Made by a program: the position numbers and the translations under genes. The notes under the pieces were generated by a model. That model worked only from the letters and a program-made list of their open reading frames with translations, had not been told where the DNA came from and ran no database searches. This document shows positions 47,805 to 57,557 of a DNA stretch of 64,000 nt, one piece after another (the first letter of the stretch is position 1; each line of letters begins with the position of its first letter). The DNA is taken from positions 19,176-83,175 of the forward strand of contig NZ_JQJH01000017.1 in NCBI RefSeq assembly GCF_000745425.1. Direction: 5' to 3'. Origin of the DNA: Beijerinckia mobilis. Its GTDB lineage: Bacteria > Pseudomonadota > Alphaproteobacteria > Rhizobiales > Beijerinckiaceae.

Positions 47805-50800
47805 TGCTGCAAATCCCCCGCCCCACGCTCGAAAAACAGAAAAAAGCCTCCGATCCCGGCACGTCCATCTGGGTTTCCGCCCATGCGGGCTCCGGCAAGA
47901 CGCATGTGCTGGCGCAACGGGTCATGCGCATTCTGTTGCGCGGCGTTTCGCCCGGCAAGATTCTCTGCCTCACTTTCACCAAGGCGGCGGCGGCCAATAT
48001 GTCCGAGCGCGTGTTCCGGCGGCTCGCGGAATGGACACGCTGCGACGACGAGGCGTTGCGGCGGGAAATCCGGGCGATCGGCGCGCCCGACCCGAAAGCC
48101 GCCGATCTGCAGCTTGCGCGCAAATTATTCGCTCGCGCGGTGGAAACGCCGGGCGGCCTCAAGATCCAGACATTACACGCTTTTTGCGAGAGGCTTCTGC
48201 ATCTCTTCCCGTTCGAGGCCAATGTTCCCTCGCGCTTCACGGTCATTGAGGATGATCAGCAAAAGGACATGCTGGAACAGGCGCGCCATACGGTCTTGCG
48301 CCTGGCTGAAGGCGTCGACCATGAGCTCTGTTCCGCTTTGCAGACCCTGACCGAAAGCTGCTCCGACTCGACCTTCGAAAAGCTGATCGACGCCGCCATG
48401 AGCCGGCGCGCATCCTCCCGCGCCGCAAGGACCGCGCCTTGCGAAAACTCGCTGCGCAAGGCGCTGGGTCTCGGCCCTGAGGAAAACCTGGCCTCGATCA
48501 CAAGGTCCATCATCGAGGAGGGAATAAAGCCGTCACGCTGGCCGGAAATCGCGGCGTTTCTGGAGACCGGTAGCAAAACCGACCAGACCCGAGCCGAAGC
48601 TTTCCGCGCCGCCTATGCGATCCATAAAGAGGAAGCAAAGGCACAGGAATGCGCGGCAGTTTATCATAGAATTTTCTTCACAAATGACGGCAAGAAAGCC
48701 CAGAGGCTTCTCACCAGCGATCTGGTGAAGGAACGCCCGGATCTCCTTGAAAACCTGACCGCCGAACAGGACCGGCTCGACGCGCTGACGGAAAAGCAAA
48801 AGGCGGCCGCGACGCTGACGCGCACCCTCGCCCTGCTCTCGATCACCGATGCGATTTTCTCGCTCTATGACCGCATGAAAGCAACGCAAGGGCTGCTCGA
48901 TTTCAACGATCTCGTGGAACGCACAAGGGCATTGCTCACACGCTCGGATGCCCGCTGGGTGCTCTACAAGCTCGATTCCGGCATTGATCACATTCTCATC
49001 GACGAGGCGCAGGATACGAGCGAAGCGCAATGGAAGATCCTTGAGGAACTCACCAGCGAATTTGCCAGCGGTTATACCGACGATGGCCGCACGGCGCGGC
49101 GCACTTTTTTCGCCGTGGGTGACGAGAAACAGTCGATCTTTTCGTTTCAGGGCGCCGCGCCGCATATGTTCGACGGGATGCGGCGGCGTTTCGACACATT
49201 TTTCCGGAACGGACAACAAAATTTCGACCATGTCCGCCTGACCGATTCGTTCCGCTCGGTGCCGGGCATTCTCGACACGGTTGACCGGATTTTCTCTCAC
49301 GAAAACCATTTCCAGGGCCTCGTCGCCGCGAATGATCCGTGGATGCCGCATAGCGCGCTGAAAACGAAGGTGCCGGGACTGATCGAACTCTGGCCGCTGG
49401 TGCAGCCGGCGGCGGTCGAAGAGCGCCGGGAATGGACCCTGCCCGTCGATATGCCTGATGCGCAGGATCCGCCGGGAATCGTCGCCGCGCGCGTCGCGCA
49501 GAAGATCGCCCGGCTGCTCGCCGACCGCACGGGGGAACGGGTGAGCGACGGAAAGGGCGGCCTCCGGCGGATCCAGCCGGGAGATATTCTGATTCTCGTG
49601 CGCAAGCGTGGAGCCTTTTTCGACGCCATCATCCGCGCCATGAAGCAGCTCCGTATTCCCGTCGCCGGTGCTGACCGGCTCGCCGTGCTGCAACATATTG
49701 CCGTGCTCGATCTCATCGCCGCCGGACGCGCGGCCTTGCTGCCGCAAGATGATCTGACACTCGCCTGCGTGCTGAAATCACCACTCATCGGCCTGACCGA
49801 CGAGGATCTCATCGCGCTCGCACCCAACCGCACGGGCAGCCTGTTTCTTGCCCTGCAACAATCCGATCATCCGCGCTACCGTGCGGCGGCGGCGGCGATT
49901 TCGACATGGCACGGCCGCATCGGCCTGCCCCCCTTCACCTTTTATGCGCAAATGCTCGGCACCGATGGGGGAAGGCGCGCGCTCGAAGGAAGGCTCGGCC
50001 CCGAAGCGGCCGACGCGATCGACGAATTTTTGAACCTCACGCTCCGCCATGAACAGACGGAAACTCCGTCACTCGTCGCCTTTCTCGCCGGCCTCGACGA
50101 GCGTAATCCCTCGATCAAGCGCGATATGGAAAGCGGCGCCGATCTCGTCCGCGTCATGACTGTCCATGCCGCCAAGGGGCTCGAAGCCAGGATCGTGTTT
50201 CTGCCGGATACCTGCACAAAGGCATCGGGGAGCCATGATCCACTCGTCTTTTCCCTCGGCCTCGACGCGACCGACGCGCCGATCCTCGCGTGGTCACCCG
50301 GCTCGAAAAGCGATTGCGCGGCTGTCGCCACGGCACGTGAGGCGGCGCGGCGCGATGAGGAAGATGAACATCGCCGCCTGCTCTATGTCGCGCTGACGCG
50401 TGCCGAGGAGAGGCTCTATATTGCCGGTTTTCACGGCAAGAATGGTCCCGGCAAGGGCTGCTGGTATTCCATGATCGAGGCCGCGCTCGCGGATTGGGAC
50501 ATGGAGGAAATTGCCGCCTTCTGGAGCACGAAGGACAGCGGCAGCGAGGACAGGCTGCGGCGCAAAAAGACGCTTGAAAGCATCGGGAACATTGCCGATG
50601 CGGATGCGACCCCGCCGCCGGACGCGGAGGAAGAGAAGCCACGCAGCCTCCCAGCCCTGCTGCCGTCCTGGCTCTCGACACAACCGGAACCGGAAGAAGA
50701 AGCGAGGCCACCGCTGCGGCCTTCAACAGCGCTTTCCGCCGCCGACAGTCTGGGCGATGCGACAGCGGGCGGTTTCGGTGCTTCCGCCGATCTCACGGCG

Positions 50801-51301
50801 CTGCAACGTGGACGGCTGATCCACCTGCTGTTGCAATATCTGCCCGGTCTTCCGCCCGAACGGCGGCGCAAGGCCGCGCTCGGCTATCTCGGCCTCAAGG
50901 CGCGCTATCTCGACGCCAGCGCCCATGCCGCCCTCACCGACGAAGCGCTGGCCATCATCGAAAATCCGGCGTTGCGAGGCCTTTATCTCGACCGTTCGAT
51001 GGCCGAAGTCGCCGTCGCGGGAGAAGTGACGCTGCCGTCAGGCCGAGTGCTTTCCGTGAACGGCCGGATCGACCGGCTGGGCGAGACCGAAGAGGAAGTG
51101 CTCCTCGCCGATTACAAGACCGGCGCGGCGCCGAGAAACGGCTTCATCCCGCAGCCCTATCTTGCGCAGATGGCACTTTACCGGGCGATTCTCGCACCGC
51201 TCTGGCCGCAAAAGCCCATGCGCATATTGTTGATCTGGACCGCCAGCGGCACGATCAGGGAGCTTTCCGAAAGCGTGCTGCGCGCGGCGCTCGAGGCATA
51301 A
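47801..51301 (+). CDS. addA: Double-strand break repair helicase AddA
   Basis: 1166 residues. A UvrD-type helicase with C-terminal nuclease. The Walker A motif is HAGSGKTHVL at about 27-36, motif II LIDEAQDTSEAQW at about 400, SFRSVPGILD at about 485, VMTVHAAKGLEA at about 785 and VALTRAEERLYIAG at about 865. The nuclease motif reads VNGRIDRL and LADYKTG near residue 1090-1110. It starts within the addB stop (ATGA). The AddAB pair replaces RecBCD in this group. Confidence 0.95.
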   Translation: MMLQIPRPTLEKQKKASDPGTSIWVSAHAGSGKTHVLAQRVMRILLRGVSPGKILCLTFTKAAAANMSERVFRRLAEWTRCDDEALRREIRAIGAPDPKAADLQLARKLFARAVETPGGLKIQTLHAFCERLLHLFPFEANVPSRFTVIEDDQQKDMLEQARHTVLRLAEGVDHELCSALQTLTESCSDSTFEKLIDAAMSRRASSRAARTAPCENSLRKALGLGPEENLASITRSIIEEGIKPSRWPEIAAFLETGSKTDQTRAEAFRAAYAIHKEEAKAQECAAVYHRIFFTNDGKKAQRLLTSDLVKERPDLLENLTAEQDRLDALTEKQKAAATLTRTLALLSITDAIFSLYDRMKATQGLLDFNDLVERTRALLTRSDARWVLYKLDSGIDHILIDEAQDTSEAQWKILEELTSEFASGYTDDGRTARRTFFAVGDEKQSIFSFQGAAPHMFDGMRRRFDTFFRNGQQNFDHVRLTDSFRSVPGILDTVDRIFSHENHFQGLVAANDPWMPHSALKTKVPGLIELWPLVQPAAVEERREWTLPVDMPDAQDPPGIVAARVAQKIARLLADRTGERVSDGKGGLRRIQPGDILILVRKRGAFFDAIIRAMKQLRIPVAGADRLAVLQHIAVLDLIAAGRAALLPQDDLTLACVLKSPLIGLTDEDLIALAPNRTGSLFLALQQSDHPRYRAAAAAISTWHGRIGLPPFTFYAQMLGTDGGRRALEGRLGPEAADAIDEFLNLTLRHEQTETPSLVAFLAGLDERNPSIKRDMESGADLVRVMTVHAAKGLEARIVFLPDTCTKASGSHDPLVFSLGLDATDAPILAWSPGSKSDCAAVATAREAARRDEEDEHRRLLYVALTRAEERLYIAGFHGKNGPGKGCWYSMIEAALADWDMEEIAAFWSTKDSGSEDRLRRKKTLESIGNIADADATPPPDAEEEKPRSLPALLPSWLSTQPEPEEEARPPLRPSTALSAADSLGDATAGGFGASADLTALQRGRLIHLLLQYLPGLPPERRRKAALGYLGLKARYLDASAHAALTDEALAIIENPALRGLYLDRSMAEVAVAGEVTLPSGRVLSVNGRIDRLGETEEEVLLADYKTGAAPRNGFIPQPYLAQMALYRAILAPLWPQKPMRILLIWTASGTIRELSESVLRAALEA

Positions 51302-51418
51302 TGAGGCGGGCATAAGGCAGAGCGATGCTTGACGTCGTCTGTGTGTCTTCTTACTTTGCAGCATGACAAGGTGCCCGCGATGTTTCGCGCGGGCTCTCAA
51401 AATAGACGTGAGGCGATT

Positions 51419-51739
51419 ATGGCCACGGTTAAAGTTACAGATGCCACGTTCAAGACCGACGTGGTGGAAGCCAAGGCTCCTGTGGTGGTGGACTTCTGGG
51501 CCGAATGGTGCGGCCCCTGCAAGATGATCGCTCCCGCCCTTGAGGAAATCGCCGACGAGCTCGGTGACAAGGTCAAGATCGTCAAGCTCAACGTCGACGA
51601 AAATCCCGGTGTTTCGGGTGCTTACGGCATCCGCACCATTCCGACCCTGCTCCTGTTCAAGGACGGCAAGATCGCCGATACCAAGATCGGTGCCGCCCCG
51701 AAAGGCGAATTGAAGAAATGGATTTCGAGCGCGCTCTGA
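51419..51739 (+). CDS. trxA: Thioredoxin
   Basis: 106 residues. General disulfide reductase of the cytoplasm. The active site WCGPCK is at 30-35, with the cis-Pro segment [13 protein letters not shown]. The ATG at 51419 has GAGG upstream. It lies 117 bases after addA in the same direction and ends in a clear terminator at 51766. Confidence 0.97.
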   Translation: MATVKVTDATFKTDVVEAKAPVVVDFWAEWCGPCKMIAPALEEIADELGDKVKIVKLNVDENPGVSGAYGIRTIPTLLLFKDGKIADTKIGAAPKGELKKWISSAL

Positions 51740-51765
51740 GCTTTGCAGCAGACAAGCGTTTTTGC

Positions 51766-51792
51766 AAAGGACCTCGCAAGAGGTCCTTTTTG
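51766..51792 (+). terminator. Rho-independent terminator of trxA
   Basis: AAAGGACCTC, loop GCAA, GAGGTCCTTT followed by further T. The stem is perfect. Confidence 0.9.
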
Positions 51793-51824
51793 CATTATGA
51801 GCGCCACGCCGATGGTGGCGCCCG

Positions 51825-52460
51825 ATGAAAACCTATGCCGTCAAGGAAATCTTCCTGACTTTGCAGGGTGAGGGCGCGCAGGCCGGCAGGCCAGCCGTCT
51901 TCTGCCGTTTTGCCGGCTGCAATCTCTGGTCCGGCCGTGAAAAAGACCGGCAGGAGGCCATCTGCCGTTTCTGCGATACCGATTTCGTCGGCACTGATGG
52001 CCCCGGCGGGGGCCGTTTTGAGACCGCGCAGGCGCTTGCAGAAGCGATTACCGCCGCCTGGAGCGGCGGCCCCGAGCATCGCTATGTAGTCTTTACCGGC
52101 GGGGAACCGCTGCTGCAGCTCGATGAAGCCTTGATCACCGCAATGCACGAATGCAGCTTCACCATCGCCATCGAGACGAACGGCACGCTGGCAGCGCCGC
52201 CCGGAATCGACTGGATCTGCGTGAGCCCCAAGGCCGGGGCGCCGCTCAAACTTACCGCCGGATCCGAACTCAAGCTGGTTTTCCCGCAGGACGCGCTCGA
52301 TCCGCAAGAATTTCACGCTCTCGCCTTTCGCCATTTCTGGCTTCAGCCTATGGATAATGAAAAGCGGGCGCAGAACACGCAGGCCGCCATGGCCTATTGC
52401 CTCGCCCATCCGCAATGGCACCTGAGCCTGCAAACCCACAAATTGATCGGTATTCCATGA
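51825..52460 (+). CDS. queE: 7-carboxy-7-deazaguanine synthase
   Basis: 211 residues. A radical SAM enzyme in the synthesis of queuosine precursor. The iron-sulfur motif has the QueE-type spacing C-x14-C-x2-C (Cys32, Cys47, Cys50) after the signature FLTLQGEGAQAGRPAVFCRFAGC. The segment FTGGEPLLQLD is typical. The stop overlaps the queD start by four bases. Confidence 0.95.
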   Translation: MKTYAVKEIFLTLQGEGAQAGRPAVFCRFAGCNLWSGREKDRQEAICRFCDTDFVGTDGPGGGRFETAQALAEAITAAWSGGPEHRYVVFTGGEPLLQLDEALITAMHECSFTIAIETNGTLAAPPGIDWICVSPKAGAPLKLTAGSELKLVFPQDALDPQEFHALAFRHFWLQPMDNEKRAQNTQAAMAYCLAHPQWHLSLQTHKLIGIP

Positions 52461-52813
52461 AAATTACACAAGCCTTCCATTTCGAGGCCGCGCATCGCCT
52501 GCCCAACGTCCCGGAAGGCCATCGCTGCGCCAATCTGCACGGCCATTCCTATCGCATCGAACTGACACTCGAAGGTCCTGTCGATCCGCATTCGGGTTTC
52601 GTCATCGACTTCTTCGATATCGAGGCCGCCTTTGGGCCGCTCTTGAACACGCTCGATCACCATTATCTGAACGACATTGCCGGACTTGATAATCCGACAG
52701 CGGAATTGATCGCCGTCTGGATATGGGAGCGTGTGAAGCCGTCGCTGCAACAACTCATCAAGGTCATCGTCTATGAAACGCCCGATTGCTGGGCTGAATA
52801 TGATGGTGTGTAA
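52457..52813 (+). CDS. queD: 6-carboxytetrahydropterin synthase
   Basis: 118 residues. It makes the substrate of QueE from dihydroneopterin triphosphate. Zinc ligands His13, His28 and His30 (AAHRL, NLHGHSYR) and the catalytic Cys24 are present, and LDHHYLND follows. The ATG at 52457 overlaps the queE stop, so the two are co-translated. queC is not in the window. Confidence 0.95.
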   Translation: MKITQAFHFEAAHRLPNVPEGHRCANLHGHSYRIELTLEGPVDPHSGFVIDFFDIEAAFGPLLNTLDHHYLNDIAGLDNPTAELIAVWIWERVKPSLQQLIKVIVYETPDCWAEYDGV

Positions 52814-52833
52814 ACGCGGCGTGCCTTTCCGTT

Positions 52834-53508
52834 TCAGGAAGCGTCATTCGCCAATCTCTGAGCGTGCGGCAACTCGTTGACGAGATACAGACTAACGAGC
52901 GCCCGTATCCGTGCGATGAGCGGCTCATCCACTTCGCTCCCGTTACAAGCAAGCTGCGGCACCGCCTTCAAAAGATAAAGCAGCATGACCGCCAGGCCTT
53001 CGGCTTCGGCCTGGGTAATTCCCGTGTCGAGGACCGTCAGAATGGAAGCGAGCCCACGCCTGATGGCGCCGCGTATATGGGCTCGTTTTTCCTCAGCCTC
53101 CTGCGTCACCTCGATGAGCGGAAGCGCGATGGCCCGGTCCGCACTCATGTCCAGCATGAAATCGACCAGCACATCGGCAAGCTGCGACGGCGAAAGACCT
53201 GACGCCCGCGCCTCGATCGCCGCGAGCCGCTCCGTCATCAAATCGCCGTAGCGTGTCAGCAAGGCATCGGCGAGCGCTTCTTTCGTGGGAAAGAAGCGAT
53301 AAAGCGACCCGATCGCCGTCTTCGACCGGGCGGCAATTTCCGTCATCGTCGCCCCACCATAGCCTTTTTCCGCGAAAACCTCGGCTCCCGCCTCCAGAAT
53401 GGCGGCGACGCGCGACCGGCCACGTTCACGTTTCGGTGCAACTGCCCCTGTCGCTGCTCTTGTGACTACCGTTGCGGTGGTAGAGGCGCTTGACTTTTGC
53501 GAGGCCAT
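52834..53508 (-). CDS. TetR-family transcriptional regulator
   Basis: 224 residues. The helix-turn-helix at about 35-80 reads RVAAILEAGAEVFAEKGYGGATMTEIAARSKTAIGSLYRFFPTKEAL in type. It is divergent from an isochorismatase-like gene and a membrane protein gene, which it probably controls. A perfect 14-base palindrome lies 18 bases upstream of its start. A TTG two codons earlier is an alternative start. Confidence 0.88.
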   Translation of the reverse strand: MASQKSSASTTATVVTRAATGAVAPKRERGRSRVAAILEAGAEVFAEKGYGGATMTEIAARSKTAIGSLYRFFPTKEALADALLTRYGDLMTERLAAIEARASGLSPSQLADVLVDFMLDMSADRAIALPLIEVTQEAEEKRAHIRGAIRRGLASILTVLDTGITQAEAEGLAVMLLYLLKAVPQLACNGSEVDEPLIARIRALVSLYLVNELPHAQRLANDAS

Positions 53509-53525
53509 CCTCAACTATCCATTTA

Positions 53526-53539
53526 CGAGGATATCCTCG
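53526..53539. promoter_or_regulatory. Palindromic TetR operator CGAGGATATCCTCG
   Basis: A perfect 14-base palindrome between the divergent tetR and isochorismatase-like genes. This is the typical size and place for a TetR-family binding site. Confidence 0.7.
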
Positions 53540-53608
53540 CATATCTCATCATTCCCATAACTGCTTTCAAGAACTGCAAAGAGAGCGCGTTCAGGAGCCT
53601 TTCCCTTC

Positions 53609-54202
53609 ATGCCCGAATTGTCCCCAGATCCCAAGATGCTTGATCCGAAAACGACCGCTCTCGTCCTGATCGATCTCCAGAACGGTATCGTCGGCATGCC
53701 CCTCGAGCCGAGACCGGGAATGGAGATTGTCGCCAAGGCGCGCCCGCTGATCGAACAATTCCGTGCAGCACATGCACCGGTCGTCCTGGTCCGTGTCGAT
53801 TTCTCGCCAGATTTCGCTGATGCCCTCAAACAGACCGTAGACCAGCCGCTGACAAGAGGGACCGGGTCTTTGCCGCCCGGTTGGAGCACCTTCGCCGAGG
53901 GGCTTGAACAACCGGGCGATATCATCATCACCAAGCGCCAATGGGGTGCCTTCCACGGGACGGAACTCGATCTGCAATTACGGCGGCGTGGCATCGACAC
54001 CATCGTCCTCGCAGGAATTGCGACCAATTTCGGCGTCGAATCGACGGCCCGCCAAGCCTGGGAACACGGCTACAATGTCCTTCTGCTCGAGGACCTCTGC
54101 ACATCAATCACGCGGGAACTCCATGACATGGCCGTCAGCCATATTTTTCCACGGATCTCACGTGTCGTGACAAGCGGGAGCTTGTGTTTTACAAGCAAAT
54201 GA
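53609..54202 (+). CDS. Isochorismatase-like hydrolase
   Basis: 197 residues. Cysteine-hydrolase fold: ALVLIDLQNGIVG (Asp at about 22), TKRQWGAFHGTEL (Lys at about 111) and GIATNFGVESTAR at about 135. The position normally occupied by the nucleophile Cys is Gly, as in many non-Cys members (isochorismatase-type), so it is not a nicotinamidase. The next gene follows after one base. The TetR gene upstream probably regulates both. Confidence 0.88.
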   Translation: MPELSPDPKMLDPKTTALVLIDLQNGIVGMPLEPRPGMEIVAKARPLIEQFRAAHAPVVLVRVDFSPDFADALKQTVDQPLTRGTGSLPPGWSTFAEGLEQPGDIIITKRQWGAFHGTELDLQLRRRGIDTIVLAGIATNFGVESTARQAWEHGYNVLLLEDLCTSITRELHDMAVSHIFPRISRVVTSGSLCFTSK

Positions 54203-54203
54203 G

Positions 54204-55289
54204 ATGACCCTTCTCAAGTCCTTCAGTTTTCTATCCGATCTCTCCTGGCAATCCACGTCCCTGCGATGGGCCATACTCCTGGCCCTTTCGATCGTATTCG
54301 TCCTGATTCTGCATGCGCTTGGCCTGCCGGCATCATTTCTTCTCGGACCGCTGCTTGCCGCCATCTTCGTTTCCACGTTCGTCGGAACCGTTGCTCTTGC
54401 GCCATTGCCGCTTCAGTTCGCGCAGGGAATCATCGGCTGTATGATTGCCAATGTCGTTTCGTTGCATATTCTTGGTGAGATGGGCCGGCATTGGCCAATC
54501 TTCGTGCTCGGCACTGGTTCCGTCATTATGGTCGCCACGCTGCTCGGCTGGCTTCTGACCCAATGGAAAATCCTGCCGGGCACGACAGCAGTGTGGGGGT
54601 CTTCGCCCGGCGCCGCAATGGCCATGACCCTCATGGCCGGTGATTTCGGCGCTGACATGCGTCTCGTCGCCTTCATGCAATATTTGCGTGTCGTCTGCGT
54701 CGCCGCGACCACTTCCCTGGTCGCCCGATTCTGGACGCTTCAATCGGCCGAAACGCCGGCGCCGAAACTCTGGTTTCCTCCTGTCGCATGGACGGGGCTC
54801 ATCGAGACAATCGCCTTCCTCTGTCTTTGCCTCGCCGCGTTGAGGCGATGGCGTATCCCAGGGGGACCGTTTCTATGTTCCCTCATCGGCGGCTTCACGC
54901 TGCAAAATCTCGGCTTGATTCATCTCGAACTGCCGCCGGTGCTGCTGATCGGCAGTTATGCGTTCATCGGCTGGAGCATAGGACTACGGTTTACCCGTGC
55001 GATCCTTCTACACGCCCTCTATGCCGCCCCGCGCGTGATCGCTTCCATCTTCGTCCTGATCGGTTTTTGCGGATTGTTCGCGCTGCTGCTCGTGTTTTTG
55101 GGCGGTATCGATCCGCTGACAGCCTTTCTGGCGACGAGCCCAGGCGGCGCGGATTCGGTAGCGATCATCGCCTCATCCAGCGATGTCGACATGCCCTTCG
55201 TCATGGCCATGCAAATCGCGCGTTTTCTGATTGTTCTCTTTACCGGCCCAGCGATCGCACGCTACATCGCCAAACGATGCGAAGCTTGA
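54204..55289 (+). CDS. AbrB-family membrane protein
   Basis: 361 residues with about ten membrane helices in two similar halves, the AbrB duplication (Pfam family once named putative ammonia monooxygenase). Each half holds a P/G-rich signature: ALGLPASFLLGPLLAAIF at about 35-52 with GSSPGAAMAMTLMA at about 132, and in the second half ATSPGGADSVAIIASSSDVD at about 310. It starts one base after the hydrolase stop and is likely co-transcribed. Transport of a hydrolase substrate or product is an inference. Confidence 0.85.
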   Translation: MTLLKSFSFLSDLSWQSTSLRWAILLALSIVFVLILHALGLPASFLLGPLLAAIFVSTFVGTVALAPLPLQFAQGIIGCMIANVVSLHILGEMGRHWPIFVLGTGSVIMVATLLGWLLTQWKILPGTTAVWGSSPGAAMAMTLMAGDFGADMRLVAFMQYLRVVCVAATTSLVARFWTLQSAETPAPKLWFPPVAWTGLIETIAFLCLCLAALRRWRIPGGPFLCSLIGGFTLQNLGLIHLELPPVLLIGSYAFIGWSIGLRFTRAILLHALYAAPRVIASIFVLIGFCGLFALLLVFLGGIDPLTAFLATSPGGADSVAIIASSSDVDMPFVMAMQIARFLIVLFTGPAIARYIAKRCEA

Positions 55290-55377
55290 GCGGCCAAAAG
55301 CACTGTTTTCGAACAGGCGCCGACAAGCGTGCATGAATGGATGGCGAGACCTTGCATTCGGTCTATCGCTTCTGAAG

Positions 55378-55530
55378 CATTTTCAATACAATAGAACCAC
55401 AAAGTGATGTAACATCTTCAGAAAACGCCCTGGAGCATTTTTTGAAGATATAGAATCACTTGGCAATTCCAAGACTTTGAAAATGCTCTCATTTTTGAGT
55501 GGAGTGTTTCCGGATATATCCGAAACATCC
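55378..55530 (-). repeat. Dispersed repeat B, copy 2 (compound)
   Basis: Reads on the minus strand from GTTTCGGATATATCCGGAAAC (about 55507-55527) to TGCTCCAGGG (55428). The first part (55378-55436) looks like a further partial, degenerate copy in the opposite direction. Compare 31873-31980. Confidence 0.7.
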
Positions 55531-55553
55531 TAAGGCTTCAGGAGCTGAAACCT

Positions 55554-55589
55554 TCTGCTAAATGCCTTGCGTAGAGGGGATTTAGCAGA
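55554..55589. repeat. Inverted repeat upstream of the integrase gene
   Basis: Arms TCTGCTAAAT (55554-55563) and ATTTAGCAGA (55580-55589) around 16 bases. A second inverted repeat of the same geometry and the same CTGCTA/TAGCAG core lies after the integrase gene at 57510-57545. Confidence 0.65.
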
Positions 55590-55681
55590 TGTGGTGCGGG
55601 CGGTCGGAGATTTTTGGAAAAAATGGCAAATACCTGAAATCCCTTAATCGCCTGAATTTTCCTCTTTTTTATCCCTAGTCA

Positions 55682-57469
55682 TTGCTACAAAGTTTTTCCC
55701 GGATCAAATTTTCTGGAAAAATAAAATTGACTAGGCAAATTCAAAATCTGTTGAACCGGAACGGGCGATATTTCAGTCGCCTTTCTGTTCCGGTTCAGCT
55801 TCGTGAAATCATCGGCAAGCGTGAACTTTTGAAGCCTCTCGGCCCTGATCGGATGGACGCGATCCGGCAGCACTATCGCGTGATCGCGGATTTTCAGGAC
55901 CAGTTAGAAGCCGCTCGAAAGCAACTTGAGGAAGGCAAGCCGGAAAAGCCGGTTCCGGCAGGAAAACCCCTGACCGTGCGCCAAATGGCCCGCGAGCTTT
56001 ATAGGGAAGAGCTTCGGCAGGATGAAATTCGCCGCTATGCTGATCCGGCGATTGCGGGAAAACGCGACCCTGACCTTTTGCAGGGCTTTGCAGATGCCTT
56101 CGCCTCAAGCCTTCGGAAACTCATTGCTGGCGTGATTTCGACCGATGAGCGCAAGGAAGGATTTGTGGGCGCAACAATAGGCTATGCGATCGATGATTTC
56201 CGCGAGCGCGGCCATACAACGGCAAAAGCCGGAACCCCTGAATATGAAGAATTAGCGAAAGCACTCGCGGCGGCACGCCTAGAGGCTATGGAAAGGTCGA
56301 AAGAGCGCGACCAAGGGATTTTCAACGGTGAACCATCTCACCCTATCCTGACCGATCCTAAGCCCGCTCCCGGTGATCCGCTAAGAGAACGGATCATTTC
56401 CGAAGATTCGACTAAGCCGCTCAATGAAATCGTGCCAGACTTTCTGAAAAGTCGCGGCATCAGCCCTTCAATGGAATATGAGCATATTTCTTCGGTTCGC
56501 ATGTTCGAAGAGCATTTAGGCTTCGCCAAGCCGGTTTATGCCATCACAAGGGCGGACGTCCGGACTTATATGAAGGCTCTTCAAGAGGCTCCCGCGCACG
56601 CCCTAAAACGCTTCCCCGGTAAGACGCTCCCCGAAGCGATCAAGGCAAACCAAGCACTCAAGCAACCCTATGACCTTCTCACCCCAGGCACCATTAACGA
56701 CAAATGGCTTGCTCGCTTAAATACCTTACTTTCATGGTGTCAGCGTAACGATATTATTCCTGACAATCCCGCCTCCGGCGTAAAGATCGATTTTAAAGCG
56801 ACTTCGAAACCGCCACGCATTCCGTTCGACGCGAGCGACCTTAAGAAAATTTTCGATGGATACATTTCCGGCGAGGATCGTTTCGCAGCGATTTGTTCGC
56901 TCTATCTCGGCACGCGACCAAGCGAGCTTGCTCAAGTGCGGCTCGATTCAATCCGCTATGAACGGGGAATCCTGATCGTTGCGATTGAGGAAGAGCTTAA
57001 AAATGCAGAATCCAATCGTGTTGTTCCAGTGCATCAAGACCTTATCGACCTTGGTTTTGAAAAGCATGTCGAGGCATTACGCAAAAAAGGCGCGACGCAC
57101 CTGTTTCCAAAATGGTTCAAGGATGGAACCAACGCGCGCCTGAAAGCAGAGAAGAAATGTGAACAGACAGGTAAGCCTCTCCAACTCAATCAGCACTTCC
57201 CGAAATTTATCCCGCGTCGCTTCAATTACACCTATCTGGCGAATATCGGCATCACAGACACAAGGAAAAATTTCTATTCATTCCGGCACACATTCAAAAC
57301 CGGGTTGGCAATCGCTGGCGTGCCGAAAGAGGTTCGCGATCAATTAACCGGCCACAAAAATTCGGACGTTGGCTCGATTTATGAGCACGGATATTCGGTC
57401 GAAAAGCTCAAGGAAGGCATTGATCAATTACAATTTGACGATTTGAAATTAAAAAATCTTTGTTCGTGA
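55682..57469 (+). CDS. Tyrosine recombinase / phage integrase
   Basis: 595 residues if the TTG at 55682 is used; a TTG at 55727 is equally likely, because the family start (LLNRNGRYFSRLSVPVQLREIIGKREL, DUF6538 type) comes right after it. The catalytic domain is C-terminal (about 375-580): Arg in LGTRPSELAQ, the box II segment YSFRHTFKTG and the final LTGHKNSDVGSIYEHGY, where His and Tyr are placed as expected. In box II the usual first His is Tyr. It should integrate and excise the element that follows. There is no excisionase gene next to it. Confidence 0.92.
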   Translation: MLQSFSRIKFSGKIKLTRQIQNLLNRNGRYFSRLSVPVQLREIIGKRELLKPLGPDRMDAIRQHYRVIADFQDQLEAARKQLEEGKPEKPVPAGKPLTVRQMARELYREELRQDEIRRYADPAIAGKRDPDLLQGFADAFASSLRKLIAGVISTDERKEGFVGATIGYAIDDFRERGHTTAKAGTPEYEELAKALAAARLEAMERSKERDQGIFNGEPSHPILTDPKPAPGDPLRERIISEDSTKPLNEIVPDFLKSRGISPSMEYEHISSVRMFEEHLGFAKPVYAITRADVRTYMKALQEAPAHALKRFPGKTLPEAIKANQALKQPYDLLTPGTINDKWLARLNTLLSWCQRNDIIPDNPASGVKIDFKATSKPPRIPFDASDLKKIFDGYISGEDRFAAICSLYLGTRPSELAQVRLDSIRYERGILIVAIEEELKNAESNRVVPVHQDLIDLGFEKHVEALRKKGATHLFPKWFKDGTNARLKAEKKCEQTGKPLQLNQHFPKFIPRRFNYTYLANIGITDTRKNFYSFRHTFKTGLAIAGVPKEVRDQLTGHKNSDVGSIYEHGYSVEKLKEGIDQLQFDDLKLKNLCS

Positions 57470-57509
57470 CTAAATGTAATTAGATAAGAACGCTACATTT
57501 TACATATCA

Positions 57510-57545
57510 GAACTGCTATACTGTTGTCATATTGAATAGCAGTTC
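57510..57545. repeat. Inverted repeat between integrase and portal genes
   Basis: Arms GAACTGCTAT (57510-57519) and ATAGCAGTTC (57536-57545) around 16 bases. It ends 12 bases before the portal start codon, so it may be a repressor site or regulate translation of the structural genes. Confidence 0.65.
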
Positions 57546-57557
57546 GGATATATTTCT

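Larger units (their letters stand above)
55290..55681. other. Junction between chromosome genes and the phage-like element
   Basis: Holds repeat B copy 2 and an inverted repeat at 55554-55589. A left attachment site should lie here, but without the right end it cannot be defined. No tRNA gene is seen. Confidence 0.5.

Noticed and set aside
48533..49747. 404-codon frame opposite addA
   Set aside because: Shadow of the helicase gene; no domain recognised.
55554..55589. Hairpin as a tRNA gene fragment serving as attachment site
   Set aside because: No cloverleaf, T-arm or anticodon arm can be drawn around it.
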